The position numbers and the translations under genes are program-made. The notes beneath the pieces were generated by a model. That model was given only the letters and a program-made list of their open reading frames with translations. It ran no database searches and was not told the origin of the DNA. From Rhodospirillales bacterium (GTDB lineage: Bacteria > Pseudomonadota > Alphaproteobacteria > Dongiales > Dongiaceae), in the NCBI GenBank assembly GCA_009885795.1, contig VFKA01000005.1, positions 62,001-126,000 of the forward strand: a stretch of DNA of 64,000 nt. Reading direction: 5' to 3'. This document shows, piece after piece, positions 34,035 to 42,496 of the stretch. Numbering within the stretch: the stretch's first letter is position 1; every line of letters starts with the position of its first letter.

Positions 34035-34386
34035 CCTAAGTCCTATGACCCATCTTTCAAAACCTTACCCAGTCGCGGACGTCGCGGGGTCACACGCGTC
34101 GCGGGGTCAGGTCTTGCCTTTTGCCTGATAGCAATAGTCTGACCCCGACACGCGATAGCCTAAGTCCTATGACTCATCCTTCGAGACGCGTTCTTCGAAC
34201 GCTCCTCAGGATGAGGAATGTTACCTCATGCTGAGGAGCCGCGAAGCGGCGTCTCGAAGCATGCAAGCTTGCGGAAGCTTGGAAGCTTGGGGGTCAGGTC
34301 TTGCCTTTTGCCTGATAGCAATAGTCAAGACCTGACCCCGACACGCGTGACCCCGACACCGGAGGCAAAAGGCAAGACCTGACCCC
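34029..34386. repeat. Dense cluster of direct and inverted repeats after rsmA
   Basis: This 358-bp stretch has no gene. It holds a 21-bp direct repeat (34029-34049 and 34153-34173) and an exact 37-bp direct repeat starting GGGGTCAGGTCTTGCC (34103-34139 and 34290-34326). The reverse complement of the first 24 bases of that unit follows (34363-34386). A pair of inverted REP-like elements lies in the middle (34175-34263), beside three AAGCTT sites. GACCCCGACACGCG also recurs. The first repeat covers the rsmA stop codon. Both main repeat units occur in direct and inverse forms, as if a mobile or REP-type module has been duplicated here. Confidence 0.85.
34175..34263. repeat. Two inverted REP-like elements (copies 1 and 2)
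   Basis: Copy 1 (34175-34216) reads CATCCTTCGAGACGC, a small hairpin, then GCTCCTCAGGATGAGG. Copy 2 (34224-34263) is the reverse complement form, CCTCATGCTGAGGAGC, hairpin, GTCTCGAAGCATG. Each is an imperfect palindrome; together they form a larger one. The same core (CTTCGAGACG ... CTCCTCAG or its complement) recurs at 36841, 36916, 40451, 44461 and 52411. Confidence 0.85.
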
Positions 34387-34394
34387 TCACCCCA

Positions 34395-35051
34395 TCAACC
34401 CCCGGCGCGCAGCCTCGCCACCAGATCGTGCAGGCCGATCTGGCGCTCGCGCCGCAGCCGCTCCACCGTCAGGATCGCGCGCACCAGCGCCACGCTCTCC
34501 TCGAGGTCGCGGTTGACGATGACGTAGTCGTATTCGGCCCAATGGCTCATCTCGTCGGCGGCCTTGGCCATGCGCTCGGCCACCACCGCGCCGCTGTCCT
34601 GGCCGCGCATGCGCAAGCGCCGGTCGAGCTCGGCCATCGAGGGCGGCAGGATGAAGACGGCGACCAGATCGGCACGCGCCCGCTCGACCAGCTGCTGGGT
34701 CCCCTGCCAATCGATATCGAACACGACATCGCGCCCGGCGCCGAGCGCGGCCTCGACCGGCGCGCGCGGCGTGCCGTAGCCGTGCCGGAAGATGCGGGCA
34801 TGCTCCAAGAGCTCGCCCGCCGCCACCTGGCGATCGAACTCGCCGGCGCCGACGAACCGGTAGTGGACCCCGTCCGTCTCGGCGGGGCGGCGGGGCCGGG
34901 TGGTGACCGAGACCGACATCGTCAGGTCGGGCTCCACCTCCAACAGCCGGCGCGAGATCGTCGTCTTGCCGGCACCCGAGGGCGACGACAGCACGAACAT
35001 GACGCCGCGCCGCCCAATGCCCTCGCTTCCTCTCCCGGTTCCCGCACCCAT
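34395..35051 (-). CDS. gmk: Guanylate kinase
   Basis: Gmk phosphorylates GMP to GDP. The 218-residue protein has the P-loop in FVLSSPSGAGKTTISRRLL, TTRPRRPAETDGVHYRF, GELLEHARIFRHGYGTP, VVFDIDWQGTQQL and the lid/arginine region MSHWAEYDYVIVNRDLEESV. All are diagnostic. The ATG at 35051 gives the N-terminal GRRGVM context usual in alphaproteobacteria; an internal ATG at 35000 directly before the P-loop strand is less likely. It starts 8 bp after the yicC stop; yicC-gmk is a conserved pair. Confidence 0.95.
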   Translation of the reverse strand: MGAGTGRGSEGIGRRGVMFVLSSPSGAGKTTISRRLLEVEPDLTMSVSVTTRPRRPAETDGVHYRFVGAGEFDRQVAAGELLEHARIFRHGYGTPRAPVEAALGAGRDVVFDIDWQGTQQLVERARADLVAVFILPPSMAELDRRLRMRGQDSGAVVAERMAKAADEMSHWAEYDYVIVNRDLEESVALVRAILTVERLRRERQIGLHDLVARLRAGG

Positions 35052-35059
35052 CGGCCGCC

Positions 35060-35932
35060 CTATTCGATGTTCTGAATTTGCTCGCGCAGCTGATCGATGG
35101 CCGCCTTCAGACCCAGTCCCAGATTGGTCAGCTCCACGTCGCTGGACTTCGAGCAAAGCGTGTTGGCCTCGCGATTGAACTCCTGGCACAAAAAATCGAG
35201 CTTTCGCCCGACCGCGCCGCCGGCGGCGATGAGCGAGCGCGCCTCCCCCTGATGGGCGGCGAGGCGATCCAATTCCTCGCGCACGTCGCCGCGCGCGACG
35301 ATGATCGCCGCTTCTTGCGCCAATCGCTCCTCCGACACACCGGGCAGACCTTCCGTCAGCGCTTGTATCTGCTTCAGCAGGCGCGCCTTCAGCGCCTCCG
35401 GCCGCGCCGCCGCGCATGAGGCCGCCGCGCCGCGCAACCGCTCGATCTCGTCGAGATGGCCCAGCGCCAGCGCCACGAGCTTGGCGCCTTCACGCCGCCG
35501 CATGGCGGCCAGCTCGTCCAGCATGACCGCGAGCTCGGCCAGCAATCGGGTCCGGCGGCGCTCCCGCATCGCCTCGTCCAGCGGTTCCTCGACCAATTCG
35601 ATCACGCCGCGCACGGCCAGAAGCCCATCCAGACGCGGCGGCGCCGCGCCCTTCACCTTCCCCTCGAGCTCGCCCACGAGCCCGATCACGCGGTCGAGGA
35701 TGTCGCGATTGATACGCACGCCGGTCGACGGCGCCCCCGACACGGTCAACGTGATCGAGACGTTGCCGCGCCGGCAGCGTTCGGAAGCCGCCTGGCGCAC
35801 CTCGGTTTCGAGCGATTCCATTCCGCCCGGCAGCCGGCAGCGCAATTCGAGGCCGCGGCCGTTGACGCTGCGCGCCTCCCAGATCCATCGAGTCTCGCCT
35901 TCGCCGCCTTCGACGCGCGCGAAGCCGGTCAT
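35060..35932 (-). CDS. yicC: YicC-family endoribonuclease-like protein
   Basis: YicC is a conserved stress-related protein; recent work on the family points to endoribonuclease activity. The 290-residue protein opens MTGFARVEGGEGETRWIWEA and SVNGRGLELRCRLPGGMESLE. It ends with GRKLDFLCQEFNREANTLCSKS and LGLGLKAAIDQLREQIQNIE, the two conserved ends (DUF1732 at the C-terminus). A GTG 12 codons upstream (in PIPVTQSAIAS) is a possible alternative start. Neither has an obvious ribosome site. It is divergent from the SDR gene and 8 bp upstream of gmk. Confidence 0.93.
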   Translation of the reverse strand: MTGFARVEGGEGETRWIWEARSVNGRGLELRCRLPGGMESLETEVRQAASERCRRGNVSITLTVSGAPSTGVRINRDILDRVIGLVGELEGKVKGAAPPRLDGLLAVRGVIELVEEPLDEAMRERRRTRLLAELAVMLDELAAMRRREGAKLVALALGHLDEIERLRGAAASCAAARPEALKARLLKQIQALTEGLPGVSEERLAQEAAIIVARGDVREELDRLAAHQGEARSLIAAGGAVGRKLDFLCQEFNREANTLCSKSSDVELTNLGLGLKAAIDQLREQIQNIE

Positions 35933-36055
35933 GCTGGCGATCGCTGATTGGGTCACGGGGATTGGCACTCGACGGTCATGGTTGAAGCGGGTGGTCGCCA
36001 CTCTATACTTCGCCCGGAGGAGTCTGCAAAGCGAGGCTGAACGGGAAGGCCATCC

Positions 36056-36817
36056 ATGCGCGATCCGCGATCGATCCTGATTACCGGCGCCAGCAGCGGC
36101 ATCGGCCGGGCGCTGGCGCTTGCCTACGCCTCCCCCGGCAGCACCTTGGCATTGGGCGGCCGCGATCCGGCCCGGTTGGCCGAGGTCGCGCGCCTCGCCC
36201 GCGAACGAGGCGCCGCCGTCGGCGAGGCCGCGATCGACGTGACCGACCGCGCCGCCATGGCCGCTTGGATCGCGGACTCGGAGGCACGCCAGCCCCTCGA
36301 CCTCGTCATCGCCAATGCCGGCGTCTCGGCCGGCACCGGCGGGGGCGAGGAGACCGAGGCGCAAGCAAAGCGCATCTTCGACATCAACGTCACCGGCGTG
36401 CTGAACACGGTCTTGCCGGCAATCCCAATGCTATCGCAGCGCCGCCGCGGCCAGATCGCGTTGATGAGCTCGCTCGCCGGGTTTCGCGGATTTCCCGGCG
36501 CGCCGGCCTATTGCGCCAGCAAGGCGGCGGTGCGCGTCTGGGGCGAATCCCTGCGCACCGACCTCGGCGCCAAGGGTGTTTCGGTTTCGGTCATCTGTCC
36601 CGGCTATATCGCCACCGCGATGACGGCCAAGAACGCGTTTCCGATGCCGCTGCTGATGCCGGCCGACCGGTGCGCCGCGATCGTCATGCGCGGGCTTGCC
36701 GCCAACCGCGCGCGCATCGCCTTTCCCTGGCCGTTTTATGTGCTGATCCGATTGGTCAACGCGCTGCCGCTAGCCTGGACCGATCCGCTGCTGGCCCGAT
36801 TGCCGCGGAAGGTCTGA
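36056..36817 (+). CDS. SDR-family oxidoreductase
   Basis: A 253-residue classical short-chain dehydrogenase. It has the NAD(P) loop TGASSGIGRA, NAG motif (IANAGVS), catalytic serine (MSSLAGF) and YxxxK (YCASKAAV), followed by CPGYIATAMT. The C-terminal 40 residues contain an amphipathic-to-hydrophobic stretch (FPWPFYVLIRLVNALPLAW) that could associate with membrane, as in lipid-active SDRs. The substrate is unknown. GGGAAGG precedes the ATG. It is divergent from yicC with a 123-bp gap. Confidence 0.88.
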   Translation: MRDPRSILITGASSGIGRALALAYASPGSTLALGGRDPARLAEVARLARERGAAVGEAAIDVTDRAAMAAWIADSEARQPLDLVIANAGVSAGTGGGEETEAQAKRIFDINVTGVLNTVLPAIPMLSQRRRGQIALMSSLAGFRGFPGAPAYCASKAAVRVWGESLRTDLGAKGVSVSVICPGYIATAMTAKNAFPMPLLMPADRCAAIVMRGLAANRARIAFPWPFYVLIRLVNALPLAWTDPLLARLPRKV

Positions 36818-36840
36818 CACGAGGGGCCGATGATGGCGAC

Positions 36841-36897
36841 CCTTTGCCTCGTGCTTCGAGACGCCGGCTTCGCCGGCTCCTCAGCATGAGGCAAGGG
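36841..36897. repeat. REP-like palindrome (copy 3)
   Basis: A near-perfect palindrome after the SDR gene: outer CCTTTGCCTC/GAGGCAAGG arms, the REP core GCTTCGAGACGCC and CTCCTCAGC, and an inner GCCGGCTTCGCCGGC hairpin. It may end the SDR transcript. Confidence 0.8.
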
Positions 36898-36915
36898 GTT
36901 GATATGCGAACAAAC

Positions 36916-36956
36916 CCTCGTCCTGAGGAGCGCCCGAAGGGCGCGTCTCGAAGGAC
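36916..36956. repeat. REP-like palindrome (copy 4)
   Basis: The element is in the opposite orientation to copy 3: CCTCGTCCTGAGGAGCGCCC, then GGGCGCGTCTCGAAGGACG. It lies just past the mltG stop, so copies 3 and 4 flank the junction of the convergent SDR and mltG transcripts. Confidence 0.8.
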
Positions 36957-36991
36957 GGATTACGAGTCGATCTCAGAGGCACTTGGCTTGA

Positions 36992-37975
36992 CTACTGCGC
37001 CTGCAGCTTGCGCCACTTGGCGACGTTGCGGTTATGCTCGTCGAGCGTCGCCGCGAAGGCGTGCCCGCCGGTTCCATCGGCGACGAAGTAGAGGTCGTTG
37101 CCTGTCCCCGGATGCAGGACGGCCTCCAGCGCCGCCCGTCCCGGATTGGCGATCGGGCCCGGCGGCAAGCCGGTCACCTTGTAGGTATTGTAGGGACTGT
37201 CGATACCGAGATCGGCGCGGGTCAGCGCCCGGCCAAGCTCCGACTTGCCGAGCGTCAACGCGAAGATCACCGTCGGATCCGATTGCAGCGCCATGCCGCG
37301 CTCGAGCCGGTTCAGGAAAACCCGCGCGACGCGCGCCCGCTCGGACCCGACCCCGGTCTCCTTCTCGACGATCGAGGCCAGGACGATGGCGCTTTCGGGC
37401 GAATCGAGTGGCAACCCTTCCGCGCGCGCCGCCCATTGCTCCGCCACGGTCTTGCCCATGGCGTCTCGCATGCGTTCGACGATGTCGGCGCGCCCGTCGC
37501 CCCAAGAGTAGAAATAGGTCTCCGGCAACAGCGAGCCCTCGGGCAACGCCATCGCGTCCGCCGGAACCTCGCCGGTGAGCCCTTCGCCCTTCGTCACCAG
37601 CGCCAACGCTTCCGCCACGCTCAGCCCTTCCGCGATGGTGAGCCGTCGCGCCACCGCCAGCCCTTCGATCATGATCCCCATGACCTCGGCGGCGCTGGCG
37701 CGGGCCGGAAACCTGTACTCGCCCGCCTTCAGCGTCCGCCCGGCCGAGAGCACCCGCGTCCCGATGAGAAAGAGCCTGGCATTGCCGACGACGCCCGCGC
37801 GTTCCAGATGTTGGGCGATGGCCCCGAGCCCCGTGCCGCGCTCGACGATCACCGTCGTTTCCGCTGCGGCCGGGCCGGGGCGGTGAAACCAATCATAGCC
37901 CCAGAGCGCCGCGCCGCCGGCAAGCAGCACGGCCGCCGCCAGCGTCGCCAACAATCCGGCAATGGTTCGCGTCAT
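36992..37975 (-). CDS. mltG: Endolytic murein transglycosylase MltG
   Basis: MltG cuts nascent peptidoglycan strands and sets glycan chain length, working with elongation synthases. The 327-residue protein has an N-terminal membrane helix (TIAGLLATLAAAVLLAGGAALW), a LysM-like region (GAIAQHLERAGVV) and the YceG catalytic domain with EGLSVAEALALV, LLPETYFY, IVLASIVEKETGV (catalytic glutamate) and SPYNTYKVTGLPPGPI. A terminal HAFAATLDEHNRNVAKWRK is typical. It follows fabF by 27 bp in the conserved fab-mltG order. Confidence 0.96.
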   Translation of the reverse strand: MTRTIAGLLATLAAAVLLAGGAALWGYDWFHRPGPAAAETTVIVERGTGLGAIAQHLERAGVVGNARLFLIGTRVLSAGRTLKAGEYRFPARASAAEVMGIMIEGLAVARRLTIAEGLSVAEALALVTKGEGLTGEVPADAMALPEGSLLPETYFYSWGDGRADIVERMRDAMGKTVAEQWAARAEGLPLDSPESAIVLASIVEKETGVGSERARVARVFLNRLERGMALQSDPTVIFALTLGKSELGRALTRADLGIDSPYNTYKVTGLPPGPIANPGRAALEAVLHPGTGNDLYFVADGTGGHAFAATLDEHNRNVAKWRKLQAQ

Positions 37976-38002
37976 GAGAGAACGCCCGGAGAATTCAAAC
38001 GA

Positions 38003-39265
38003 TCAAGGCGGCCCGGCGAAGACCAGGCTGGCGTTGGTGCCGCCGAAGCCGAAGGAATTGGAGAGGACGTAGCGCACCTTCCGCTTCTTGGTTTGCTTGG
38101 CCACGAGATCGATGTCGCAGCCCGGCGATGGATTGTCGAGATTGAGCGTCGGCGGACAGGCGCCGTCGCGGATCGCCAGCAGCGAAAAGATCGCCTCGAC
38201 GCTGCCGGCGGCGCCCAGCAGATGGCCGACCGAGGATTTGGTCGACGACATGGACACCGTGTCGGCCGCCGGCCCGAACAGGCGCTTCACGGCGTTCAAC
38301 TCGATTTCGTCGCCCAGCGGCGTCGAGGTGCCATGGGCGTTGATGTAGTCGATATCCCCGGGCGCGAGATTGGCGCGCTTCAAGGCCGCGCGCATGGCGC
38401 GAAACGCGCCGCCGCCATCCTCCGCCGGCGCGGTGATGTGATAGGCGTCGCCCGACATGCCATAGCCGATGACCTCGCCATGAATGCGCGCGCCGCGTTT
38501 CCTGGCGTGTTCCAATTCCTCCAGCACCACGATTCCGGAACCCTCGCCCATGACGAAGCCGTCGCGATCCTTGTCCCATGGCCGCGACGCGCGCTCCGGC
38601 GTGTCGTTGAATCCCGTGGAGAGCGCGCGGGCCGCGGCGAATCCCGCGACGCCGATGCGGCTCACCGTCGCCTCGGTGCCCCCGGCGACCATCACGTCGG
38701 CATCCTCGAGCGCGATCAGGCGCGCGGCGTCGCCGATGGCGTGGGCGCCGGTGGCGCAGGCCGTCACCACCGCGTGGTTCGGCCCCTTGAAGCCGAAGCG
38801 GATCGAGACATGGCCGGAGGCGAGATTGATGAGACAGGCCGGGATGAAGAACGGCGTGACCCGGCGCGGACCCCGTTCCTTCAGCGTAATCGCCGTGTCC
38901 TCGATCCCTTGCAAGCCGCCGATGCCCGACCCGATCATCACCCCGGTGCGCTCGAGGTCCTCGGACTCCTTCGGTGCCCAGCCCGAATCCCTGACCGCCT
39001 CCACCGCGGCCGCGATCGCATAGAGGATGAAGGTATCCATCTTGCGCTGGTCCTTGGGCGGCAAGTACTCGTTGGCATTGAAGCCGCCGCTGGCGCTCTC
39101 GCCCGGCGGCACCTGGCCCGCGATCTTGCACGGCAGGTCCGACACGTCGAAACTCTGGATGCCGCGTATCCCGGACTCGCCGGCCAGCAGCCGCCGCCAC
39201 ACATGCTCGACGCCCACGCCCAGCGGCGTGACCAGGCCCATGCCGGTGATGACGACGCGTCTCAT
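38003..39265 (-). CDS. fabF: 3-oxoacyl-[acyl-carrier-protein] synthase II
   Basis: FabF elongates acyl-ACP with malonyl-ACP in type II fatty-acid synthesis. The 420-residue thiolase-fold enzyme opens RRVVITGMGLVTPLG. It has the active-site cysteine in VTACATGAHAIGDA and the two histidines in NAHGTSTPLGDEIE and SSTKSSVGHLLGAAGSVEA. The late glycine block NSFGFGGTNASLVF is intact. The ATG at 39265 fits the family start; the longer in-frame GTG at 39295 has no ribosome site. It is 61 bp after acpP in the fabD-fabG-acpP-fabF-mltG run. Confidence 0.97.
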   Translation of the reverse strand: MRRVVITGMGLVTPLGVGVEHVWRRLLAGESGIRGIQSFDVSDLPCKIAGQVPPGESASGGFNANEYLPPKDQRKMDTFILYAIAAAVEAVRDSGWAPKESEDLERTGVMIGSGIGGLQGIEDTAITLKERGPRRVTPFFIPACLINLASGHVSIRFGFKGPNHAVVTACATGAHAIGDAARLIALEDADVMVAGGTEATVSRIGVAGFAAARALSTGFNDTPERASRPWDKDRDGFVMGEGSGIVVLEELEHARKRGARIHGEVIGYGMSGDAYHITAPAEDGGGAFRAMRAALKRANLAPGDIDYINAHGTSTPLGDEIELNAVKRLFGPAADTVSMSSTKSSVGHLLGAAGSVEAIFSLLAIRDGACPPTLNLDNPSPGCDIDLVAKQTKKRKVRYVLSNSFGFGGTNASLVFAGPP

Positions 39266-39326
39266 GGCGAAAGTCGGATCGGATGGTCGCGGCACGGCAT
39301 ACGGAATCGGGCGGCCGCCACGATGA

Positions 39327-39560
39327 TCAGGTCTTCGATTCGATGAACGCGATCGCGTCCTTGACGGTTTGGATCTTCTCGGCGGCGTCGTCTGGAATCT
39401 CGCAGCCGAACTCTTCCTCGAACGCCATCACCAGCTCGACCGTGTCGAGGCTGTCGGCGCCCAAATCGTCGATGAAGCTCGCGCTCTCGGTCACCTTCGA
39501 TTCGTCGACGCCGAGATGCTCGACGACGATTTTCTTCACACGAACGGCGATGTCACTCAT
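39327..39560 (-). CDS. acpP: Acyl carrier protein
   Basis: The 77-residue acidic carrier of fatty-acid chains. The phosphopantetheine serine is Ser37 in [18 protein letters not shown], the universal DSLD motif. The opening [18 protein letters not shown] and the end [12 protein letters not shown] are typical. It lies between fabG and fabF on the same strand, with 130 bp upstream of it that could hold its own strong promoter. High expression is expected. Confidence 0.98.
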   Translation of the reverse strand: MSDIAVRVKKIVVEHLGVDESKVTESASFIDDLGADSLDTVELVMAFEEEFGCEIPDDAAEKIQTVKDAIAFIESKT

Positions 39561-39690
39561 TGGTCCAATTCCTTAACTGCGACGACGGACAAAGGCTGCA
39601 AGGCGCCACTTTAGGCCCCACGGGGCGGCGCGGTGCTTAACACGATTTTCCCGTGCTGACCAGCGCCACGCCCGCGACCGCCCAAGGCGC

Positions 39691-40428
39691 TCATATCATG
39701 GCCATTCCGCCATTCACATGCAAGGTCTGGCCGGTCACGTAAGCCGCCTCCGGGCTGGCGAGAAAGGCGACGCAGGCCGCGACGTCGCCGGGCGAGCCCA
39801 TCCGGCCCATCGGGATGGCCTGGGTCAGCCGCTCGCGCTGTTCGGGTTTCAGGGCATCGGTCATCGGCGTCTCGATAAACCCCGGCGCGACGCAGTTCAC
39901 CGTGATCGAGCGCGAGGCGACTTCCGCCGCCAGCGCCTTCGACATGCCGATAAGCCCGGCCTTCGCCGCGGCATAGTTGACCTGGCCGGCGTTGCCGGTC
40001 ACGCCCACCACCGACGTGATAGCGATGATCCGGCCCCAGCGCTGTTTCATCATGCCCCGCAGGCAAGCCCGCGCCAGTCGAAACGCGGCGGTCAGGTTCA
40101 GGTTGAGTACCGCCTCCCAGTCCTCGTCCTTCATGCGGATCGCCAGCATGTCGCGGGTGATGCCGGCGTTGTTGACGAGAACATCGACCCGCCCCATGGC
40201 GGCCTCGGCGGCCTTGGCCAGCGCATCGGGCGCATCGGCCCGCGCCAGGTCGGCCGGCAGGACGTGGCAACGTGGCCCAAGCTCCGAGCTAAGCGCCTCC
40301 AGGGCGGCAAGGCGCGTCCCGCTCAAGCCCAGCACCGCGCCCTGGCCGTGCAGCCCGCGCGCGATCGCCGCGCCGATGGCCCCCGAAGCGCCCGTCACCA
40401 GGGCCGTCTTGCCAGCGAGATCGAACAT
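39691..40428 (-). CDS. fabG: 3-oxoacyl-[acyl-carrier-protein] reductase
   Basis: FabG reduces 3-ketoacyl-ACP with NADPH. The 245-residue SDR has TGASGAIGAAIARGLH (cofactor loop), NNAGITRD, the catalytic serine in AITSVVGV, YAAAKAGL, and the FabG-typical NCVAPGFIETPMTD and TGQTLHVNGGMAM at the end. Context between fabD and acpP makes the assignment firm. A REP-like palindrome (40451-40503) separates it from fabD upstream and might lower read-through. Confidence 0.96.
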   Translation of the reverse strand: MFDLAGKTALVTGASGAIGAAIARGLHGQGAVLGLSGTRLAALEALSSELGPRCHVLPADLARADAPDALAKAAEAAMGRVDVLVNNAGITRDMLAIRMKDEDWEAVLNLNLTAAFRLARACLRGMMKQRWGRIIAITSVVGVTGNAGQVNYAAAKAGLIGMSKALAAEVASRSITVNCVAPGFIETPMTDALKPEQRERLTQAIPMGRMGSPGDVAACVAFLASPEAAYVTGQTLHVNGGMAMI

Positions 40429-40450
40429 CGCCTTCCTCCGCGTATTGACT

Positions 40451-40503
40451 GCAAACGACCTCGTCCTGAGGAGCCAAGCGTCTCGAAGGACGAGGTCGTT
40501 TGC
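40451..40503. repeat. REP-like palindrome (copy 5) between fabD and fabG
   Basis: Perfect 17-bp arms GCAAACGACCTCGTCCT (40451-40467) and AGGACGAGGTCGTTTGC (40487-40503) enclose GAGGAGCC/GCGTCTCG core bases. It is the most symmetrical copy of the family and lies inside the fab operon, between fabD and fabG. Confidence 0.85.
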
Positions 40504-40527
40504 CGGAATCCCCTATCGGCAATCCAT

Positions 40528-41472
40528 TTACAACAACTTCAGCACGGCCTCGATGTCGGCCGGCGCGCCGACAGCCGCCGCCTCCAGATCGCGGTCGATG
40601 CGGCGCGCGAGCGAGGTCAGCACCTTGCCGGCGCCGAGCTCGACCAGCCTGGTGACGCCTTCGTCCTTCATGAAGAGGACGCTCTCGCGCCAGCGCACCC
40701 GCGACGTCACCTGCTGCACCAGCAGCGCGCGGATCGTGTCCGGGATCGACACCGCGCGCGCGGTCACATTGGCGACCAGCGGCACGGACGGCGGCGCGAC
40801 ATGGGTTTCTGCCAGCGCCGCCTCCATGACCTTGGCGGCCGGCGCCATCAGGGCGCAGTGGAAGGGCGCGCTCACCGGCAGCATGACGCAGCGCTTGGCG
40901 CCCTTTTCGGTCGCCAGCGCCATCGCCCTCTCGACCGCCGCGAGGTGGCCGCTGACGACGACCTGCCCCGGCGCATTGTCGTTGGCCGCCTCGCACACGG
41001 AGCCCTCGACCGCCGCAGCCACCGCGATCGCCTCGACGTCGGCGAGATCGAGCCCCAGCAATGCCGCCATGGCCCCCTCGCCCACCGGCACGGCCTCCTG
41101 CATGGCCTGACCCCGCCGCTTCAGCAGCCGGGCCGCGTCGCCCAAGGTAAAGGCGCCCGCCGCGGCAAGCGCCGAATATTCGCCGAGCGAATGACCGGCG
41201 ACGAAACTCGCCTTGTCGGCGAGCCTGATGCCGCCCTCCGCGGCCAGCACCCGCGCCACGGCCAGGCTGACCGCCATCAGCGCCGGTTGCGCGTTCTCGG
41301 TCAGAGTCAACTCGTCCTGCGGCCCCTCGAACATGAGCCGCGTCAACCGCTGCTCAAGGGAATGGTCGACCTCCTCGAACACCTCGCGCGCCGCCGGGAA
41401 TGCGTCGGCGAGCGCCTGTCCCATGCCGACCGCCTGGGAGCCCTGTCCGGGGAATACGAACGCGACCGACAT
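40528..41472 (-). CDS. fabD: Malonyl-CoA:ACP transacylase
   Basis: FabD loads malonyl groups onto ACP. The 314-residue protein opens AFVFPGQGSQAVGMGQALA. The nucleophile serine lies in FVAGHSLGEYSALAAAGAF and the catalytic histidine in LPVSAPFHCALM. The rest follows the MCAT pattern (RGQAMQEAVPVGEGAMAALLG, VVSGHLAAVERA). It is the first gene of the fabD-fabG-acpP-fabF cluster and is divergent from rpsF. Confidence 0.96.
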   Translation of the reverse strand: MSVAFVFPGQGSQAVGMGQALADAFPAAREVFEEVDHSLEQRLTRLMFEGPQDELTLTENAQPALMAVSLAVARVLAAEGGIRLADKASFVAGHSLGEYSALAAAGAFTLGDAARLLKRRGQAMQEAVPVGEGAMAALLGLDLADVEAIAVAAAVEGSVCEAANDNAPGQVVVSGHLAAVERAMALATEKGAKRCVMLPVSAPFHCALMAPAAKVMEAALAETHVAPPSVPLVANVTARAVSIPDTIRALLVQQVTSRVRWRESVLFMKDEGVTRLVELGAGKVLTSLARRIDRDLEAAAVGAPADIEAVLKLL

Positions 41473-41606
41473 GTTGTTGCGTCCTTGATGGACTTTAGTC
41501 TTGGGCCCAGGGTCGGGGCACCGCGAAGGCCGGCATTGAGGACAGGCCGCTAAGGTATGTCAAGGCGGCTAGGCCCGGGGCTGGCGATCAGCCACCCCTA
41601 ACATCC

Positions 41607-41634
41607 TTGCGGCGCCAATGCTTATGTGTATAGT
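41607..41634 (+). promoter_or_regulatory. Candidate sigma-70-type promoter for rpsF-rpsR-rplI
   Basis: TTGCGG (41607-41612) and TATAGT (41629-41634) are spaced by 16 bases, in the 285-bp gap between divergent fabD and rpsF. The -10 is good and the -35 partial. The start of rpsF lies about 120 bases downstream, leaving a sizeable leader where autoregulation by S6-S18 is known in other bacteria; I did not identify that structure. Confidence 0.45.
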
Positions 41635-41757
41635 GCACCGCCTTACATAACTCCTTGCCGGCGTCCTTCGTGGCGTCGGCTGATGGTCCGGGCGGCTGAT
41701 GCGGCAAGTTCTGTTTGCCCCAGCGCCGGGCCGCTTTAAGCCGAAGGGAGCGTCTTT

Positions 41758-42219
41758 ATGCCGTTCTACGAGAACATTTTCATTGCGCGCCAGGACGTCT
41801 CGTCCGCCCAGGTCGAGGCGCTCGCCGACATCTTCGCCAACATCGTCGGCGAGCAGGGCGGCAAGGTCACCAAACGCGAGCACTGGGGCCTCAAGAATCT
41901 CGCCTACCGCATCAACAAGAATCGCAAGGGCCACTACGTGCTCTTCAACATCGACGCGCCTTCGGCGGCGGTGAAGGAGATGGAGCGCAACATGGGTATC
42001 AACGAGGATGTCCTGCGCTTTCTCACCGTTCGCGTGGAGGAATTGGAGGAGATCCCATCGGCCATGCTCCAGTCGCGCCAGCGCGACCGTGATGGGGCCC
42101 CGCGCGAAGGCGGTCGCGGCGGCGGGCGCGACGATCGCGATCGCTTCCGGCGCGACCGCCCCGATCGGGGCAGCGAACCGGTTGTGGACGCCGAGCCGAA
42201 ACCCGCGGGAGAAGCGTGA
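41758..42219 (+). CDS. rpsF: 30S ribosomal protein S6
   Basis: The 153-residue S6 shows [39 protein letters not shown] and [11 protein letters not shown]. The C-terminal tail after about residue 108 is long, charged and low-complexity ([20 protein letters not shown] and on), as often seen in alphaproteobacterial S6. It binds S18 on the 30S platform. GAAGGGAG lies before the ATG, and the stop overlaps rpsR as TGATG. Confidence 0.97.
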   Translation: MPFYENIFIARQDVSSAQVEALADIFANIVGEQGGKVTKREHWGLKNLAYRINKNRKGHYVLFNIDAPSAAVKEMERNMGINEDVLRFLTVRVEELEEIPSAMLQSRQRDRDGAPREGGRGGGRDDRDRFRRDRPDRGSEPVVDAEPKPAGEA

Positions 42220-42485
42220 TGGAAGACATCGATGGCGGCCGCGGCGGTGACAAGCCGGCGGGGCGTCGGCCCTTCTTTCGCCGGCGCAAGACCTGCCCCT
42301 TCAGCGGCGCGCAGGCCCCGAAGATCGACTACAAGGACGTGAAGCTGCTTCAGCGCTTCATCTCCGAGCGCGGCAAGATGGTGCCAAGCCGCATCACCGC
42401 GGTTTCGGCCGGCAAGCAGCGCCTGCTTTCCCAGGCGATCAAGCGGGCGCGCTTTCTCGCCCTGCTGCCCTACCTGATCAAGTAG
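42219..42485 (+). CDS. rpsR: 30S ribosomal protein S18
   Basis: The 88-residue S18 has [55 protein letters not shown] and [10 protein letters not shown], the complete family pattern. The ATG at 42219 overlaps the rpsF stop; a GTG one codon upstream (42216) is also possible. It forms a heterodimer with S6. rplI starts 11 bp later. Confidence 0.97.
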   Translation: MEDIDGGRGGDKPAGRRPFFRRRKTCPFSGAQAPKIDYKDVKLLQRFISERGKMVPSRITAVSAGKQRLLSQAIKRARFLALLPYLIK

Positions 42486-42496
42486 GAGGCCCTCCC

